DNA of 6,746 bases from an uncultured Sphingobacteriales bacterium (GCA_946887085.1 CAMPKG010000193.1:1-6746); one strand, 5' to 3'; counted from the first letter of the stretch, positions 1 through 6,746 are shown. Program-made: numbers and translations. Notes: generated by a model from the letters alone, not told the origin.

Positions 1-1729
1 CAGCTCGGGCAAACTGACCAACCATAACTACCACCAGCTGAACAGTGCTATAAAAGACCTGTACGAGCAAAACGGACGGGTGTTCTTTTCATGCGTGCAT
101 GGCGCCGGTGAACTGGACAGCAATGCCAACCTATTTGCTAAATACTGGAACCACAGGACCACTGCCATTGCAGCCGCAGACGAAATTGTCTGGCTGGGGA
201 CATTGCAGGGAGTTTTCAAATTCGAAAGACATAAAGGCATTCAAAAATTTGCAGCAGCTCCTGTGCTTGCTAAAAGCCGGATAACTGATATAGAGATAGC
301 ACCTCGTGGAGAGGTCGTCTTCCTGACCCACCAGGAAGGAGTGTTTATATGGAACGGCAGATCTATGCAGCATATTAATGAAAAGAACGGCCTCAGCAGC
401 AACATATGCCGTAAGGCATTTGTAGACGACAAGCAACAGATATGGATTTCGACCAACAACGGGTTGGACAGGCTGTTACCCGGAAAAGAAGGATACACAG
501 TATCTCATTTTCCCCTTTCAAACGGGCTGGCTGAAAATGACATCAATGACTTTGCGATAAGAGCAGGCAACTTATATATCAGTAGCGGAGAAGGTATAGT
601 AAGGCTAAATACTCCGCAGCGTGCTGCCACGGGCCCTTTGTACACCTGCATCACGTCGGTTGCATTAAGTGATACGGCAGTCGTCAGTCCTGCACATCTC
701 CTGCTTTCACACAAAGATGCGGGTCTTACGATTAACTACACGGCCGTTGCGCTAAACGATGGACAGAACCTGACATATAAATATGTCCTGGAAGGCAGCA
801 AGGCAGATACGGTTGTTACCAGGCTGGCCTCGGTAAACTTCGATGCCATCAGCCCCGGAAGTTATGTGTTCAAAGTATGGGCGAAGGGCAGTAATGATAT
901 ATGGACAAAAGAACCCGCTGTATTTTCGTTCACCATTACACCACCCTTCTGGCGTGATCCCTGGTTCCTGCTCGCTGTCTTGCTGGCAGCCGTCGTTCTT
1001 GCCTATGTGCTGGTAAGAAAACGCATCAGCGCCATTCGCAGATCAGAACAGACCAAAACGGAACTCAATAAAAAAATGGCGAATCTTGAAATGCAGGCAT
1101 TGCGGGCGCAGATAAACCCGCATTTTATCTTCAACGCGCTTAACGCGATACAGAATTATTATAACCTGAATGATGAACGCAACGCTAATAAGTATATGAC
1201 CATGTTTGCCCATCTTATCAGGCAAACACTCTCGCACTCAAAAGATAACTGGATCAGGTTATCGGAAGAAGCCGATATGCTGCGTGCGTATATAGAACTG
1301 GAAAAAATGCGGTTTAAAAATGTCTTTGAGTATGGCATATCAATAGCCCCGGACATAGACGCGGAAGGAACAAAGATACCGGCAATGATGATACAGCCAT
1401 TTGTGGAGAACGCTATCAATCATGGATTGAGACATCTGCGTGGTAAATCAGGCAAACTCAATGTTAGTTTCTCGCTTACCGAACGAGGGATGCTGTGTGT
1501 AATAGACGATACCGGGATAGGCTTTAAACAGGCGGCAGCAATGGAGAAGAAGAGTATCTATCAGCCTATGGGCATGGATATAACCACAAGCCGCATCAAT
1601 GTTATGAACATGCTCTACAATACGTCGAGCATAGTGAACGTGATACATAAAAACGACGTCAACCCGGGCAGCACAGGCACCACCGTAGAAGTTATTATTC
1701 CCGTAGTTAAAACCATGAATGATGAATAA
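1..1729 (+). CDS. Sensor histidine kinase, LytS/YehU type, with periplasmic propeller and Y_Y_Y region (5' partial)
   Basis: This is an inner-membrane sensor kinase that should phosphorylate the LytTR regulator encoded next. The frame is open from base 2, so the true start lies outside the window; the GTG at 80 is internal. Of 575 visible residues, about 1-206 look like the end of a two-component-regulator propeller (repeats such as 'IWISTNNGLDRL'). About 237-312 resemble a Y_Y_Y domain ('YKYVLEGS', 'GSYVFKVWAKGSNDIW'). A single membrane segment follows at about 322-338, then a short coiled linker. The His_kinase domain has its phospho-acceptor His at about 374 in 'QINPHFIFNALNAIQ'. The ATPase part has an N box 'QPFVENAINHG' (465-475), a G box 'DDTGIGF' (502-508) and a second glycine motif near 524. 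All expected catalytic motifs are present. The propeller presumably senses an extracellular ligand, often glycan-related in this family, but the ligand cannot be read from the sequence. The stop overlaps the regulator start. Confidence 0.95.
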   Translation, partial: SSGKLTNHNYHQLNSAIKDLYEQNGRVFFSCVHGAGELDSNANLFAKYWNHRTTAIAAADEIVWLGTLQGVFKFERHKGIQKFAAAPVLAKSRITDIEIAPRGEVVFLTHQEGVFIWNGRSMQHINEKNGLSSNICRKAFVDDKQQIWISTNNGLDRLLPGKEGYTVSHFPLSNGLAENDINDFAIRAGNLYISSGEGIVRLNTPQRAATGPLYTCITSVALSDTAVVSPAHLLLSHKDAGLTINYTAVALNDGQNLTYKYVLEGSKADTVVTRLASVNFDAISPGSYVFKVWAKGSNDIWTKEPAVFSFTITPPFWRDPWFLLAVLLAAVVLAYVLVRKRISAIRRSEQTKTELNKKMANLEMQALRAQINPHFIFNALNAIQNYYNLNDERNANKYMTMFAHLIRQTLSHSKDNWIRLSEEADMLRAYIELEKMRFKNVFEYGISIAPDIDAEGTKIPAMMIQPFVENAINHGLRHLRGKSGKLNVSFSLTERGMLCVIDDTGIGFKQAAAMEKKSIYQPMGMDITTSRINVMNMLYNTSSIVNVIHKNDVNPGSTGTTVEVIIPVVKTMNDE

Positions 1730-2480
1730 ACTCTCGACCCTTATCGTAGATGATGAACCCGATGGGATCAATACCCTGCGGAATTTTCTTGCCAAATACT
1801 GCCCGAATGTAGAAGTTGTAGGCAACGCCGCGTCTGCAGACGAAGCGCAACAGAAAATAGGCTTGCTTTCTCCAAAACTCGTTTTCCTGGACATCAATAT
1901 GCCCGGCGGTGATGGCTTTGAACTGTTGAAACGGATAGGCGAACCCGATTTTCACGTGGTGTTTGTAACGGCCTACGACGATTTTGCACTTAAAGCATTT
2001 AAGTATCATGCTGTCAACTACCTGCTGAAACCCGTAAATATAGACGAGCTGATCAGCACCGTAGAACGGGTAGAAAAGCTGGTGTCGGCAGCGGCGCCGG
2101 ATGCTAACATCAAACAGCTTTTGCAATCCATGGCCAATACCCTGCCGAATAAGCTGGCATTGCCCCTGCTGAATGGCCTGGTTTACGTGGATATCGCTAC
2201 AATCATTCGTTGCGAGGCCGAAAGCAACTACACGGTATTTTACTTCTCCAACCGCCCGAAAATTGTGGTGAGCAAGACATTGGGCAGCTTTGAAAAACAG
2301 CTGGCTGTATTAGGCTTTTACCGGATACACCACCATCACCTGATCAACCTCGCGCACCTGGAGTATTACCAGCGTGGCCGGGGCGGAATGGTTACCATGA
2401 GCGATAAAAAGGAAATAGCCGTATCTCAGCGAAAGAAAGACGAATTTCTAAAGTTAATAGAGCGGATCGCCCCGTATTGA
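1719..2480 (+). CDS. LytTR-family response regulator
   Basis: This is a cytoplasmic DNA-binding response regulator of 253 residues, the usual size for the LytR/AlgR family. The receiver domain (about 5-120) has the acidic pair D11-D12, the phospho-acceptor D58 in 'VFLDINMPGGDG', T84 in 'FVTAYDD' and K104 in 'LLKPVN', so it should be phosphorylatable. A linker of about 25 residues leads to a LytTR DNA-binding domain (about 146-250) with 'CEAESNYTVFYF' and 'FYRIHHHHLINLAHLEYY'. The start could be the ATG at 1719 or the one at 1722. No clear Shine-Dalgarno is seen, which is usual in Bacteroidota. The ATG lies inside the last codons of the kinase gene, which suggests translational coupling and makes the kinase its partner. 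Target genes are unknown. Confidence 0.95.
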   Translation: MMNKLSTLIVDDEPDGINTLRNFLAKYCPNVEVVGNAASADEAQQKIGLLSPKLVFLDINMPGGDGFELLKRIGEPDFHVVFVTAYDDFALKAFKYHAVNYLLKPVNIDELISTVERVEKLVSAAAPDANIKQLLQSMANTLPNKLALPLLNGLVYVDIATIIRCEAESNYTVFYFSNRPKIVVSKTLGSFEKQLAVLGFYRIHHHHLINLAHLEYYQRGRGGMVTMSDKKEIAVSQRKKDEFLKLIERIAPY

Positions 2481-2490
2481 CACCGGTTTA

Positions 2491-2525
2491 TTGGTAATAC
2501 CTGTGCTCGCATTGCTATAATTTTT
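2491..2525 (+). promoter_or_regulatory. Possible weak promoter ahead of the MBL-fold gene
   Basis: The 87-bp gap between the response regulator and the hydrolase contains TTGGTA (2491-2496) and TATAAT (2516-2521) with a 19-bp spacer. Read against the Bacteroidota consensus, TAATTTTT at 2518-2525 fits TAnnTTTG except at the last base, but the spacing from TTG is 24 rather than about 20. The match is imperfect under either model. It is reported because the gap is long enough to hold a promoter and the downstream gene is functionally unrelated to the two-component pair. Confidence 0.3.
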
Positions 2526-2567
2526 ATTCCACCTGCTGGTACCATTACCGTTTCTTTGCAGTATCAA

Positions 2568-3392
2568 ATGTCGCTGTTCATCGCATCCATCGCATCGGGC
2601 TCCAATGGCAACTGTTACTACGTTGGTAACGGAACCGACGCCGTGCTGATAGATGCGGGTATCTCCTGCCGGGAAACAGAAAAGAGAATGGCCAAACTTG
2701 GCCTCTCACCGAAAAATGTAAAGGGTATTTTCATCTCGCACGAGCATAGCGACCATATCCGCGGTGTTACCAACTTATCGAAGAAGCACCAGATTCCTGT
2801 ATACGTAACCCCTGACACAAGGAAGTATTGCCGGATGCTGCTCTACCCGCACCTGGCCAATACATTTTCGACAAACGAGCCTATACAGCTAGGTGGTCTA
2901 ACGATAACTGCTTTCCTGAAATACCATGACGCGATACATCCACATAGTTTTATTGTAGAAGGCAATGGTGTGACCATCGGTATCTTTACCGACATAGGCG
3001 CCTGCTGCGACCGGTTGGCAACCCATTTCAGCAAATGCCATGCAGCCTTCCTTGAATCGAACTACGATGCTGCCATGCTGGAAACAGGGCGCTACCCCGT
3101 GCACCTGAAGAACCGCATACGCGGGGGACATGGCCACTTATCTAATGCAGAAGCGCTGGATGTTTTCAAACAGCACAAACCGCCGCACATGAGCCATCTG
3201 CTGCTTTCACATCTCTCGAAAGAGAACAACCGCCCTGATATTGTAGCAGAATTGTTTAATGCACATGCTGACGGGGTGAACATTACTGTTGCTTCAAGGT
3301 ACGAGCAATCAGAATTGATAGAAGTTACGAATGGTGGTGTTTCTCCTAAGGAGAAGAAGCTGGAAAAGCTGGAACAGGCGGTGTTGTTTTGA
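2568..3392 (+). CDS. MBL-fold metallo-hydrolase, YycJ/WalJ-like
   Basis: This is a cytoplasmic metallo-beta-lactamase-fold enzyme of 274 residues, close to the usual YycJ/WalJ length. Visible motifs are the N-terminal 'SIASGSNGNCYYVG' typical of YycJ, 'LIDAG' with D29, and the metal-binding signature H58-E-H60-S-D62-H63. Further likely ligands are H120 in 'YHDAIHP', D142 in 'FTDIG' and H215 in 'LLLSHLSKENNRP'. All expected metal ligands appear intact. The Bacillus relatives are reported as exonucleases acting on double-stranded DNA; whether this protein does the same is inference. The ATG at 2568 is preferred over the in-frame TTG at 2556 because the conserved 'SIASGSNGN' motif begins only a few residues later. 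The C-terminus ends in a charged helix. It is probably transcribed on its own, and its stop lies one base from the stop of the opposing frame. Confidence 0.92.
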   Translation: MSLFIASIASGSNGNCYYVGNGTDAVLIDAGISCRETEKRMAKLGLSPKNVKGIFISHEHSDHIRGVTNLSKKHQIPVYVTPDTRKYCRMLLYPHLANTFSTNEPIQLGGLTITAFLKYHDAIHPHSFIVEGNGVTIGIFTDIGACCDRLATHFSKCHAAFLESNYDAAMLETGRYPVHLKNRIRGGHGHLSNAEALDVFKQHKPPHMSHLLLSHLSKENNRPDIVAELFNAHADGVNITVASRYEQSELIEVTNGGVSPKEKKLEKLEQAVLF

Positions 3393-3393
3393 G

Positions 3394-3687
3394 TCACCTC
3401 AATAACCACCAGTACGCATTGACGACGACGAGTGTCGCCAACACTACGATAAAAGCAATTGCACGCGCTTGTCGAACTGACATAACATTGTATTGCATTT
3501 CCAGTGAGTCAATCTTATCATAGGAATACCGTTTCTTAATAAAAGAGTTCAAGCCCAACCAAAGAGATAAGAAAATAATCGCTGTGATAATATAAATACC
3601 TACAGTCGAAACGTCGACCAGATTCGACATTCTTAGGTAACGAGTAAAGATTGCAGCTGAAATCACTGCAATCGAAAAAGAATGCAA
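3394..3687 (-). CDS. Small hypothetical membrane protein; start unresolved, possibly a broken gene
   Basis: I do not recognise this protein. From a TTG at 3687 it is 97 residues; from the first ATG (3628-3630) it is 78. It shows a hydrophobic stretch at about 6-14, membrane segments at about 29-48 ('VGIYIITAIIFLSLWLGLNS') and 74-96 ('ARAIAFIVVLATLVVVNAYWW'), and a charged loop between them ('KKRYSYDKIDSLEMQYN'). The hydrophobic and charged alternation looks like real coding sequence. The frame stays open upstream to a TAA at 3763-3765 and reads as plausible protein there ('KKHWFNWSQGRKKNAQHTLF'), without ATG or GTG. Beyond that TAA, in the same frame, an ATG (3799-3801) sits 9 bp after the acyltransferase stop. 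So the gene could be interrupted by a nonsense codon, or could use a rare start. A hand count gives about 39% GC over 3421-3780, lower than its neighbours. Confidence 0.55.
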   Translation of the reverse strand: MHSFSIAVISAAIFTRYLRMSNLVDVSTVGIYIITAIIFLSLWLGLNSFIKKRYSYDKIDSLEMQYNVMSVRQARAIAFIVVLATLVVVNAYWWLLR

Positions 3688-3810
3688 AAAGAGGGTGTGT
3701 TGAGCGTTTTTCTTTCGTCCTTGGCTCCAGTTAAACCAGTGTTTTTTCCTGGTCCTGTTCCTTTATATGCTTGATAATATGTAAAATAGCCTGTCAGTCA
3801 TTTCAAATTG

Positions 3811-4761
3811 TTACCTCAACATCTCCTTCACCCGCCACAACAGGGAATCATTTTTCTTCAATACAAGATATAATTCACGCTGCCCGCCGAAGCTGCGGAA
3901 GAAACGTTCTACCCCTGCATCCATACTTCCTTCGAGGTCGAAGGTTTTATTGCCGCGCTGCTTGGCCTGTTTGATGGCATGCCATAATAATGCCGACATG
4001 GCGCGGTAGCTATCGCCACCGGGCTTTTGCGCACCCATGAAATAATAGCTGGTATCCGCATCCCATACATTCCATACCAGCGCCTGTATCCCGTTATCTT
4101 TTTTGGCTACCCAGAGTGCCGTGCTGTTGTGTTGCAGGCAAGCTTCCATTAGCTTTTGCATGTCGGCGAGGGTGTATGCCTGCGCTTTGCCTTTACCTGT
4201 TAGTGTAAGTGCGTTGTATTTGTATAAGGTCTCCAGCTGTTGCGGATCGTTGATTATCTCTATCTCCTTTTCTGCTGCGCGGATGTTGCGGCGCAGACTT
4301 TCTTTCATATTTGCAAACACCGATTGTTCATCGCCCGAAAGATCAATGAGGAAAGTTTGCTGCGTGGTGATGTCGAAGCCTTTGTGTTTGAATAAGCCTG
4401 CCTGTTTCAGCCCCGGCATCAGCGAGAGGTTCCAGACCCTGGCTGATGGCAGTTGTTGCATCAATGCATCTATGGTCTCATGCTCAAACCCATCGCGGTT
4501 AGCCTCTTTCATGTCGGCAGGAAAGAACACATGCGGGCCGGCATAGGGTGTGAGCTTAAGTGTACGCAGAAGATCAACACCAATACGCCTTTCGATTGTA
4601 TAAGGCCATACTCCGGAAACACTATTGCCATTCTTAGCAAGCGCCACGTCCCAGTCGCGACACAAAGCATCCAGCCACCAGTCTTGCAAAAAGACAGGTA
4701 CAGATTGCGTGCTGCTAAGTTTGCGGTATTGATCTTTATTACTCAATTGTGTGCTATTCAC
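3811..4761 (-). CDS. FemAB/BioF2-like GNAT-superfamily acyltransferase
   Basis: This is a cytoplasmic protein of 316 residues, a normal length for single-chain acyltransferases of the Acetyltransf_6 (BioF2-like)/FemAB type. The N-terminal half contains 'FLQDWWLDAL' and 'PYAGPHVFFP', the aromatic start typical of these proteins. The family's basic helix follows at about 153-170 ('KESLRRNIRAAEKEIEI'). The C-terminal GNAT-like half has 'ALVWNVWDADTSYYFMGA' (about 227-244) and the closing signature 'FDLEGSMDAGVERFFRSFGG' (274-293). Related proteins transfer aminoacyl groups to cell-wall precursors or acyl groups to surface glycans and lipids; the substrate here is unknown. The start taken is a GTG at 4759-4761. 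No ATG lies between it and the in-frame stop upstream, and a TTG at codon 6 is an alternative. It lies 42 bp after the YD-repeat gene on the same strand, so co-transcription is likely but not certain. Confidence 0.85.
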   Translation of the reverse strand: MNSTQLSNKDQYRKLSSTQSVPVFLQDWWLDALCRDWDVALAKNGNSVSGVWPYTIERRIGVDLLRTLKLTPYAGPHVFFPADMKEANRDGFEHETIDALMQQLPSARVWNLSLMPGLKQAGLFKHKGFDITTQQTFLIDLSGDEQSVFANMKESLRRNIRAAEKEIEIINDPQQLETLYKYNALTLTGKGKAQAYTLADMQKLMEACLQHNSTALWVAKKDNGIQALVWNVWDADTSYYFMGAQKPGGDSYRAMSALLWHAIKQAKQRGNKTFDLEGSMDAGVERFFRSFGGQRELYLVLKKNDSLLWRVKEMLR

Positions 4762-4803
4762 AACGAATATACAACGCGCGAAGGAGATACTAAGTATGTA
4801 CTG

Positions 4804-5661
4804 CTATTCGTAGACGTATTGGTATATTTCGGGTATCTCATCGTTCCGGAATAACCCCCCCTGCATGACCTCCAGCATTTTCCGACGCTCCGGATAATAG
4901 CGATATACTGTTGTAACAACCCCAAACGGTGACATATCAAACCGTTCACCAGTGACCCGTCCTTTTCTATCGCGTAACTGGACGATCTCTCTGACACTTT
5001 CCTGCCCGGCACTGTTAAAATGATGCAGTGTATATCCTTTTTTATGATACTCATACTTCTCCGACTCGGCATATATCCACCGTACCGTATCGAGACCGGC
5101 GGCCAGCATCCTGCCGCCGCGAGTAACGAATGAGCTGTCGGTTAGTACCCTGTTCTTTTTATCATAGGTATATGTGTGCTTTTCGTATTCGGTCCAACTG
5201 TGTGTGATCTCCTGCATCATCAGCCGTACGCGGTCGCTGGCGTCGTACTCATAATTTTGTATCACTGTTGTTTTAGCTAATACTCCTGTTGTCAACCTAT
5301 CGGTTTTAATATCTGCTCTCCGGGTAAGTCGCTTCTTACTATCATAGTTGAACTTTGTCAGTAAGCTGTCACCATTAGCAAAAGCTACTAGTGAATCCTG
5401 CATCAGCCCCTCGCCGTTGTAGCTGACAACCATTTCCCATTGATAACAGCTGGTATCGGCCTCACTCATGTATGCATTGGGACGACAACCAAATGTCTTG
5501 CCGTAAGTCATTTTCTGCGCATCATTATAATGCATCATCGCGTAAATGAATTTGCCTGCAGTATCGAGACCATAGTGCTTATACACGATGCATTTGCTGT
5601 ACTTCTGTGCACTCACGGAGACTGTAAGCAACATAAGAAATATGGAAACAATGGTTTTCAT
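4804..5661 (-). CDS. Secreted hypothetical protein with YD-like (RHS-type) repeats
   Basis: This protein of 285 residues has a clear signal peptide: 'MKTIVSIFLMLLTVSVSAQ' with a likely signal peptidase I cut after A18. There is no lipobox cysteine, so it should be periplasmic or released. The mature part contains degenerate aromatic/Asp repeats resembling YD repeats: 'FNYDSKKR' (104-111), 'YEYDASDR' (137-144), 'YTYDKKNR' (164-171), 'YEYHKKGY' (203-210), 'QLRDRKGR' (228-235) and 'YRYYPERR' (253-260). This suggests stacked beta-hairpins like a short RHS-type sheet. There is no toxin, transporter or core RHS domain, and the chain ends soon after the last repeat. The ATG lies 6 bp after the permease stop, so the two are almost certainly one operon. 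No enzymatic motif is visible and the function is unknown; binding or structural roles in the envelope are guesses. Confidence 0.85.
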   Translation of the reverse strand: MKTIVSIFLMLLTVSVSAQKYSKCIVYKHYGLDTAGKFIYAMMHYNDAQKMTYGKTFGCRPNAYMSEADTSCYQWEMVVSYNGEGLMQDSLVAFANGDSLLTKFNYDSKKRLTRRADIKTDRLTTGVLAKTTVIQNYEYDASDRVRLMMQEITHSWTEYEKHTYTYDKKNRVLTDSSFVTRGGRMLAAGLDTVRWIYAESEKYEYHKKGYTLHHFNSAGQESVREIVQLRDRKGRVTGERFDMSPFGVVTTVYRYYPERRKMLEVMQGGLFRNDEIPEIYQYVYE

Positions 5662-5667
5662 CGGTCT

Positions 5668-6746
5668 TTATTTGAATTGCAGGATCCTTGCAGGCTGCAT
5701 GCGGCGTATGTACAGTGAAGGCAGCCACATCCAGATGACACAAAGTATCAGGGTACCACTGTTGATGAACAAAGGCTGCCAGATGGTAAGTTTCACAGGC
5801 ACCTGCCGCACATAATAGCTCGATTCTGAAAGTTGTAAAAAACCTGTTTGCTCCTGCAGCATGCAGATGCCTATAGCCACAAGATTGCCGGCGATAATAC
5901 CTGCAAAAGCGATCAGCGCAGCATAGTAGAGAAACACCAGCTGTATAGCACCGTGCGTCATTCCCTGCGTGCGGAGAACTGCCACCATACGGGCCTGCTC
6001 TACTATCAGTATCAATAGCGCAACAGCAAGGTTCATTACTGCTACAATAGCCATGATGATGATGATGATGCGCGCATTCACGTCCTGAAGCTCCAGCCAG
6101 TCGTAGATATTGGGGAATATCTCTGCCATGGTATGTGTAGTAAGCGGGGCCTCCAGGTATCTATCGAATATCTGCATCGACACGGTATCCGAAACTGATG
6201 CATTATCCAGCGTCACCTGGTAACCGTTAATATCGTCCGGCTGCCAGTTATTGATGCGCTGCAGTAATCGCAGATCGCAGATGCCGTAGTCCTTATCCAC
6301 TTCATCCATACCTGTATGGAACATGCCGGCCATCTTCACTTTACGAATACGTGGGAAGATGGAACCGGGCTCCAGGAAATATATCTGTATATCATCGCCC
6401 ACATCGAGTTTCAGCCTTGCTGCCATTCTTTCCGACAGCACTACCTCCTTGGCGTAAGCGGTATCTGAATAATTGATCCTGTCACCCGAGAGCTTTATGG
6501 ACGCGGGAAACCTGTACTCGGCACTTATACCTTTCAGCTGCACACCTTCCATCAGTTCTCCCGTATGAATGATAGCAGGGCGAACGGCGAACGGGCTGAT
6601 GTCTGTTACATGCGGCATCTTTGCTACCTGCGCTTCCAGCTGCTTGTTCATCTTTATCGGATCAGGTGTGATGATGGTGCTGGCGTTGGGCGTAAACGGT
6701 GTTATGTGCACATGCCCCCAGAAGCTGAATAGCTTTTCCCGTATCT
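5668..6746 (-). CDS. ABC transporter permease, FtsX/LolC-E type (5' partial)
   Basis: This is an inner-membrane permease subunit of the MacB/FtsX superfamily. The frame is open to the right edge ('REKLFSFWGHVHITPF'), so the start and first membrane helix lie outside the window; the GTG at 6711 is internal. Of 358 visible residues, about 1-220 form the periplasmic MacB-like core ('VTDISPFAVRPAIIHTGELM', 'VLSERMAARLKLDVGDDIQI', 'GMFHTGMDEVDKDYGICDL'). Three membrane segments follow at about 226-248, 267-297 and 324-343. Between the first two lies the cytoplasmic coupling segment 'EQARMVAVLRTQGMT', typical of LolC/E-like permeases, which contacts the ATPase. The protein ends in 'RRMQPARILQFK', a common C-terminus for the family. 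The ATPase partner is not in the window, and in this family it is often encoded elsewhere. Lipoprotein release is the likely role by similarity, but macrolide- or peptide-type export cannot be excluded. The secreted YD-like gene follows after 6 bp. Confidence 0.93.
   Translation of the reverse strand, partial: IREKLFSFWGHVHITPFTPNASTIITPDPIKMNKQLEAQVAKMPHVTDISPFAVRPAIIHTGELMEGVQLKGISAEYRFPASIKLSGDRINYSDTAYAKEVVLSERMAARLKLDVGDDIQIYFLEPGSIFPRIRKVKMAGMFHTGMDEVDKDYGICDLRLLQRINNWQPDDINGYQVTLDNASVSDTVSMQIFDRYLEAPLTTHTMAEIFPNIYDWLELQDVNARIIIIIMAIVAVMNLAVALLILIVEQARMVAVLRTQGMTHGAIQLVFLYYAALIAFAGIIAGNLVAIGICMLQEQTGFLQLSESSYYVRQVPVKLTIWQPLFINSGTLILCVIWMWLPSLYIRRMQPARILQFK
6053..6070. repeat. Trinucleotide repeat, six ATG/CAT units
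   Basis: Six consecutive ATG units on the plus strand lie inside the permease gene. In the coding strand they read as a run of ATC codons giving five isoleucines ('RIIIIIMA') at the start of the first membrane helix after the periplasmic domain. A change in unit number would keep the reading frame and only lengthen or shorten the hydrophobic run, so this is not a phase-variation switch of the on/off kind. Confidence 0.9.

Noticed and set aside
1448..2126. Two long minus-strand open frames opposite the kinase and regulator.
   Set aside because: They are shadows of strongly supported plus-strand genes and show cysteine/histidine-rich, domain-free translations.
2481..2505. Imperfect hairpin (CAC-c-GGT with ACC-t-GTG) just after the regulator stop, as a terminator.
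   Set aside because: Only six pairs with a mismatch and an 11-base loop, and no directly following T-run. Too weak to call.
3341..3355. Perfect inverted repeat TTCTCCT-A-AGGAGAA near the end of the hydrolase gene, as a terminator or operator.
   Set aside because: The loop would be only about three bases, no T-run follows on either strand, and it lies within coding sequence.
3776..3807. Minus-strand promoter-like pair TTTG and TACATATT ahead of the small membrane frame.
   Set aside because: The spacer of 20 bp fits the Bacteroidota pattern, but the second element has two mismatches. It is used only as a side argument in the finding on that gene.
4453..4854. Plus-strand open frame containing AAGGAG followed by an ATG near 4797.
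   Set aside because: It runs antisense to the acyltransferase gene and across the gap into the secreted-protein gene. It has no recognisable domain, and the minus-strand genes explain the region better.

Overview
The window looks like a piece of a Bacteroidota chromosome, probably from or near the Chitinophagaceae. The family-level guess is inference. It rests on a propeller-fronted LytS-type kinase with a LytTR regulator, a YycJ-like hydrolase of the Bacteroidota form, an 'AQK' signal-peptide junction, and starts without clear Shine-Dalgarno sequences. No tRNA, rRNA, CRISPR array, insertion sequence or integrase was seen.

Plus strand, 1-3392. A sensor histidine kinase enters from the left edge, with its 5' end outside the window. 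It overlaps by 11 bp a LytTR-type response regulator, and together they form one two-component system. After an 87-bp gap with a possible weak promoter comes a YycJ/WalJ-like metallo-beta-lactamase-fold hydrolase.

Minus strand, 3394-6746. Four reading frames run in the opposite direction. In transcription order they are: an FtsX/LolC-E-type ABC transporter permease (5' end outside the window), a secreted protein with YD-like repeats (6-bp gap), a FemAB/BioF2-like acyltransferase (42-bp gap), and a small AT-richer membrane-protein frame. The first two are almost certainly co-transcribed. The third probably is. The last is uncertain because its 5' end is unresolved: an in-frame TAA separates a well-placed ATG from the rest of the frame.

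The two blocks meet tail to tail at 3392/3394 with one base between the stop codons. The permease, secreted protein and acyltransferase all point to the cell envelope, but no shared pathway can be shown from the sequence. I see ordinary envelope, signalling and housekeeping genes here and no convincing undescribed system. The places most worth a second look are the interrupted small membrane gene and the stand-alone YD-like secreted protein.
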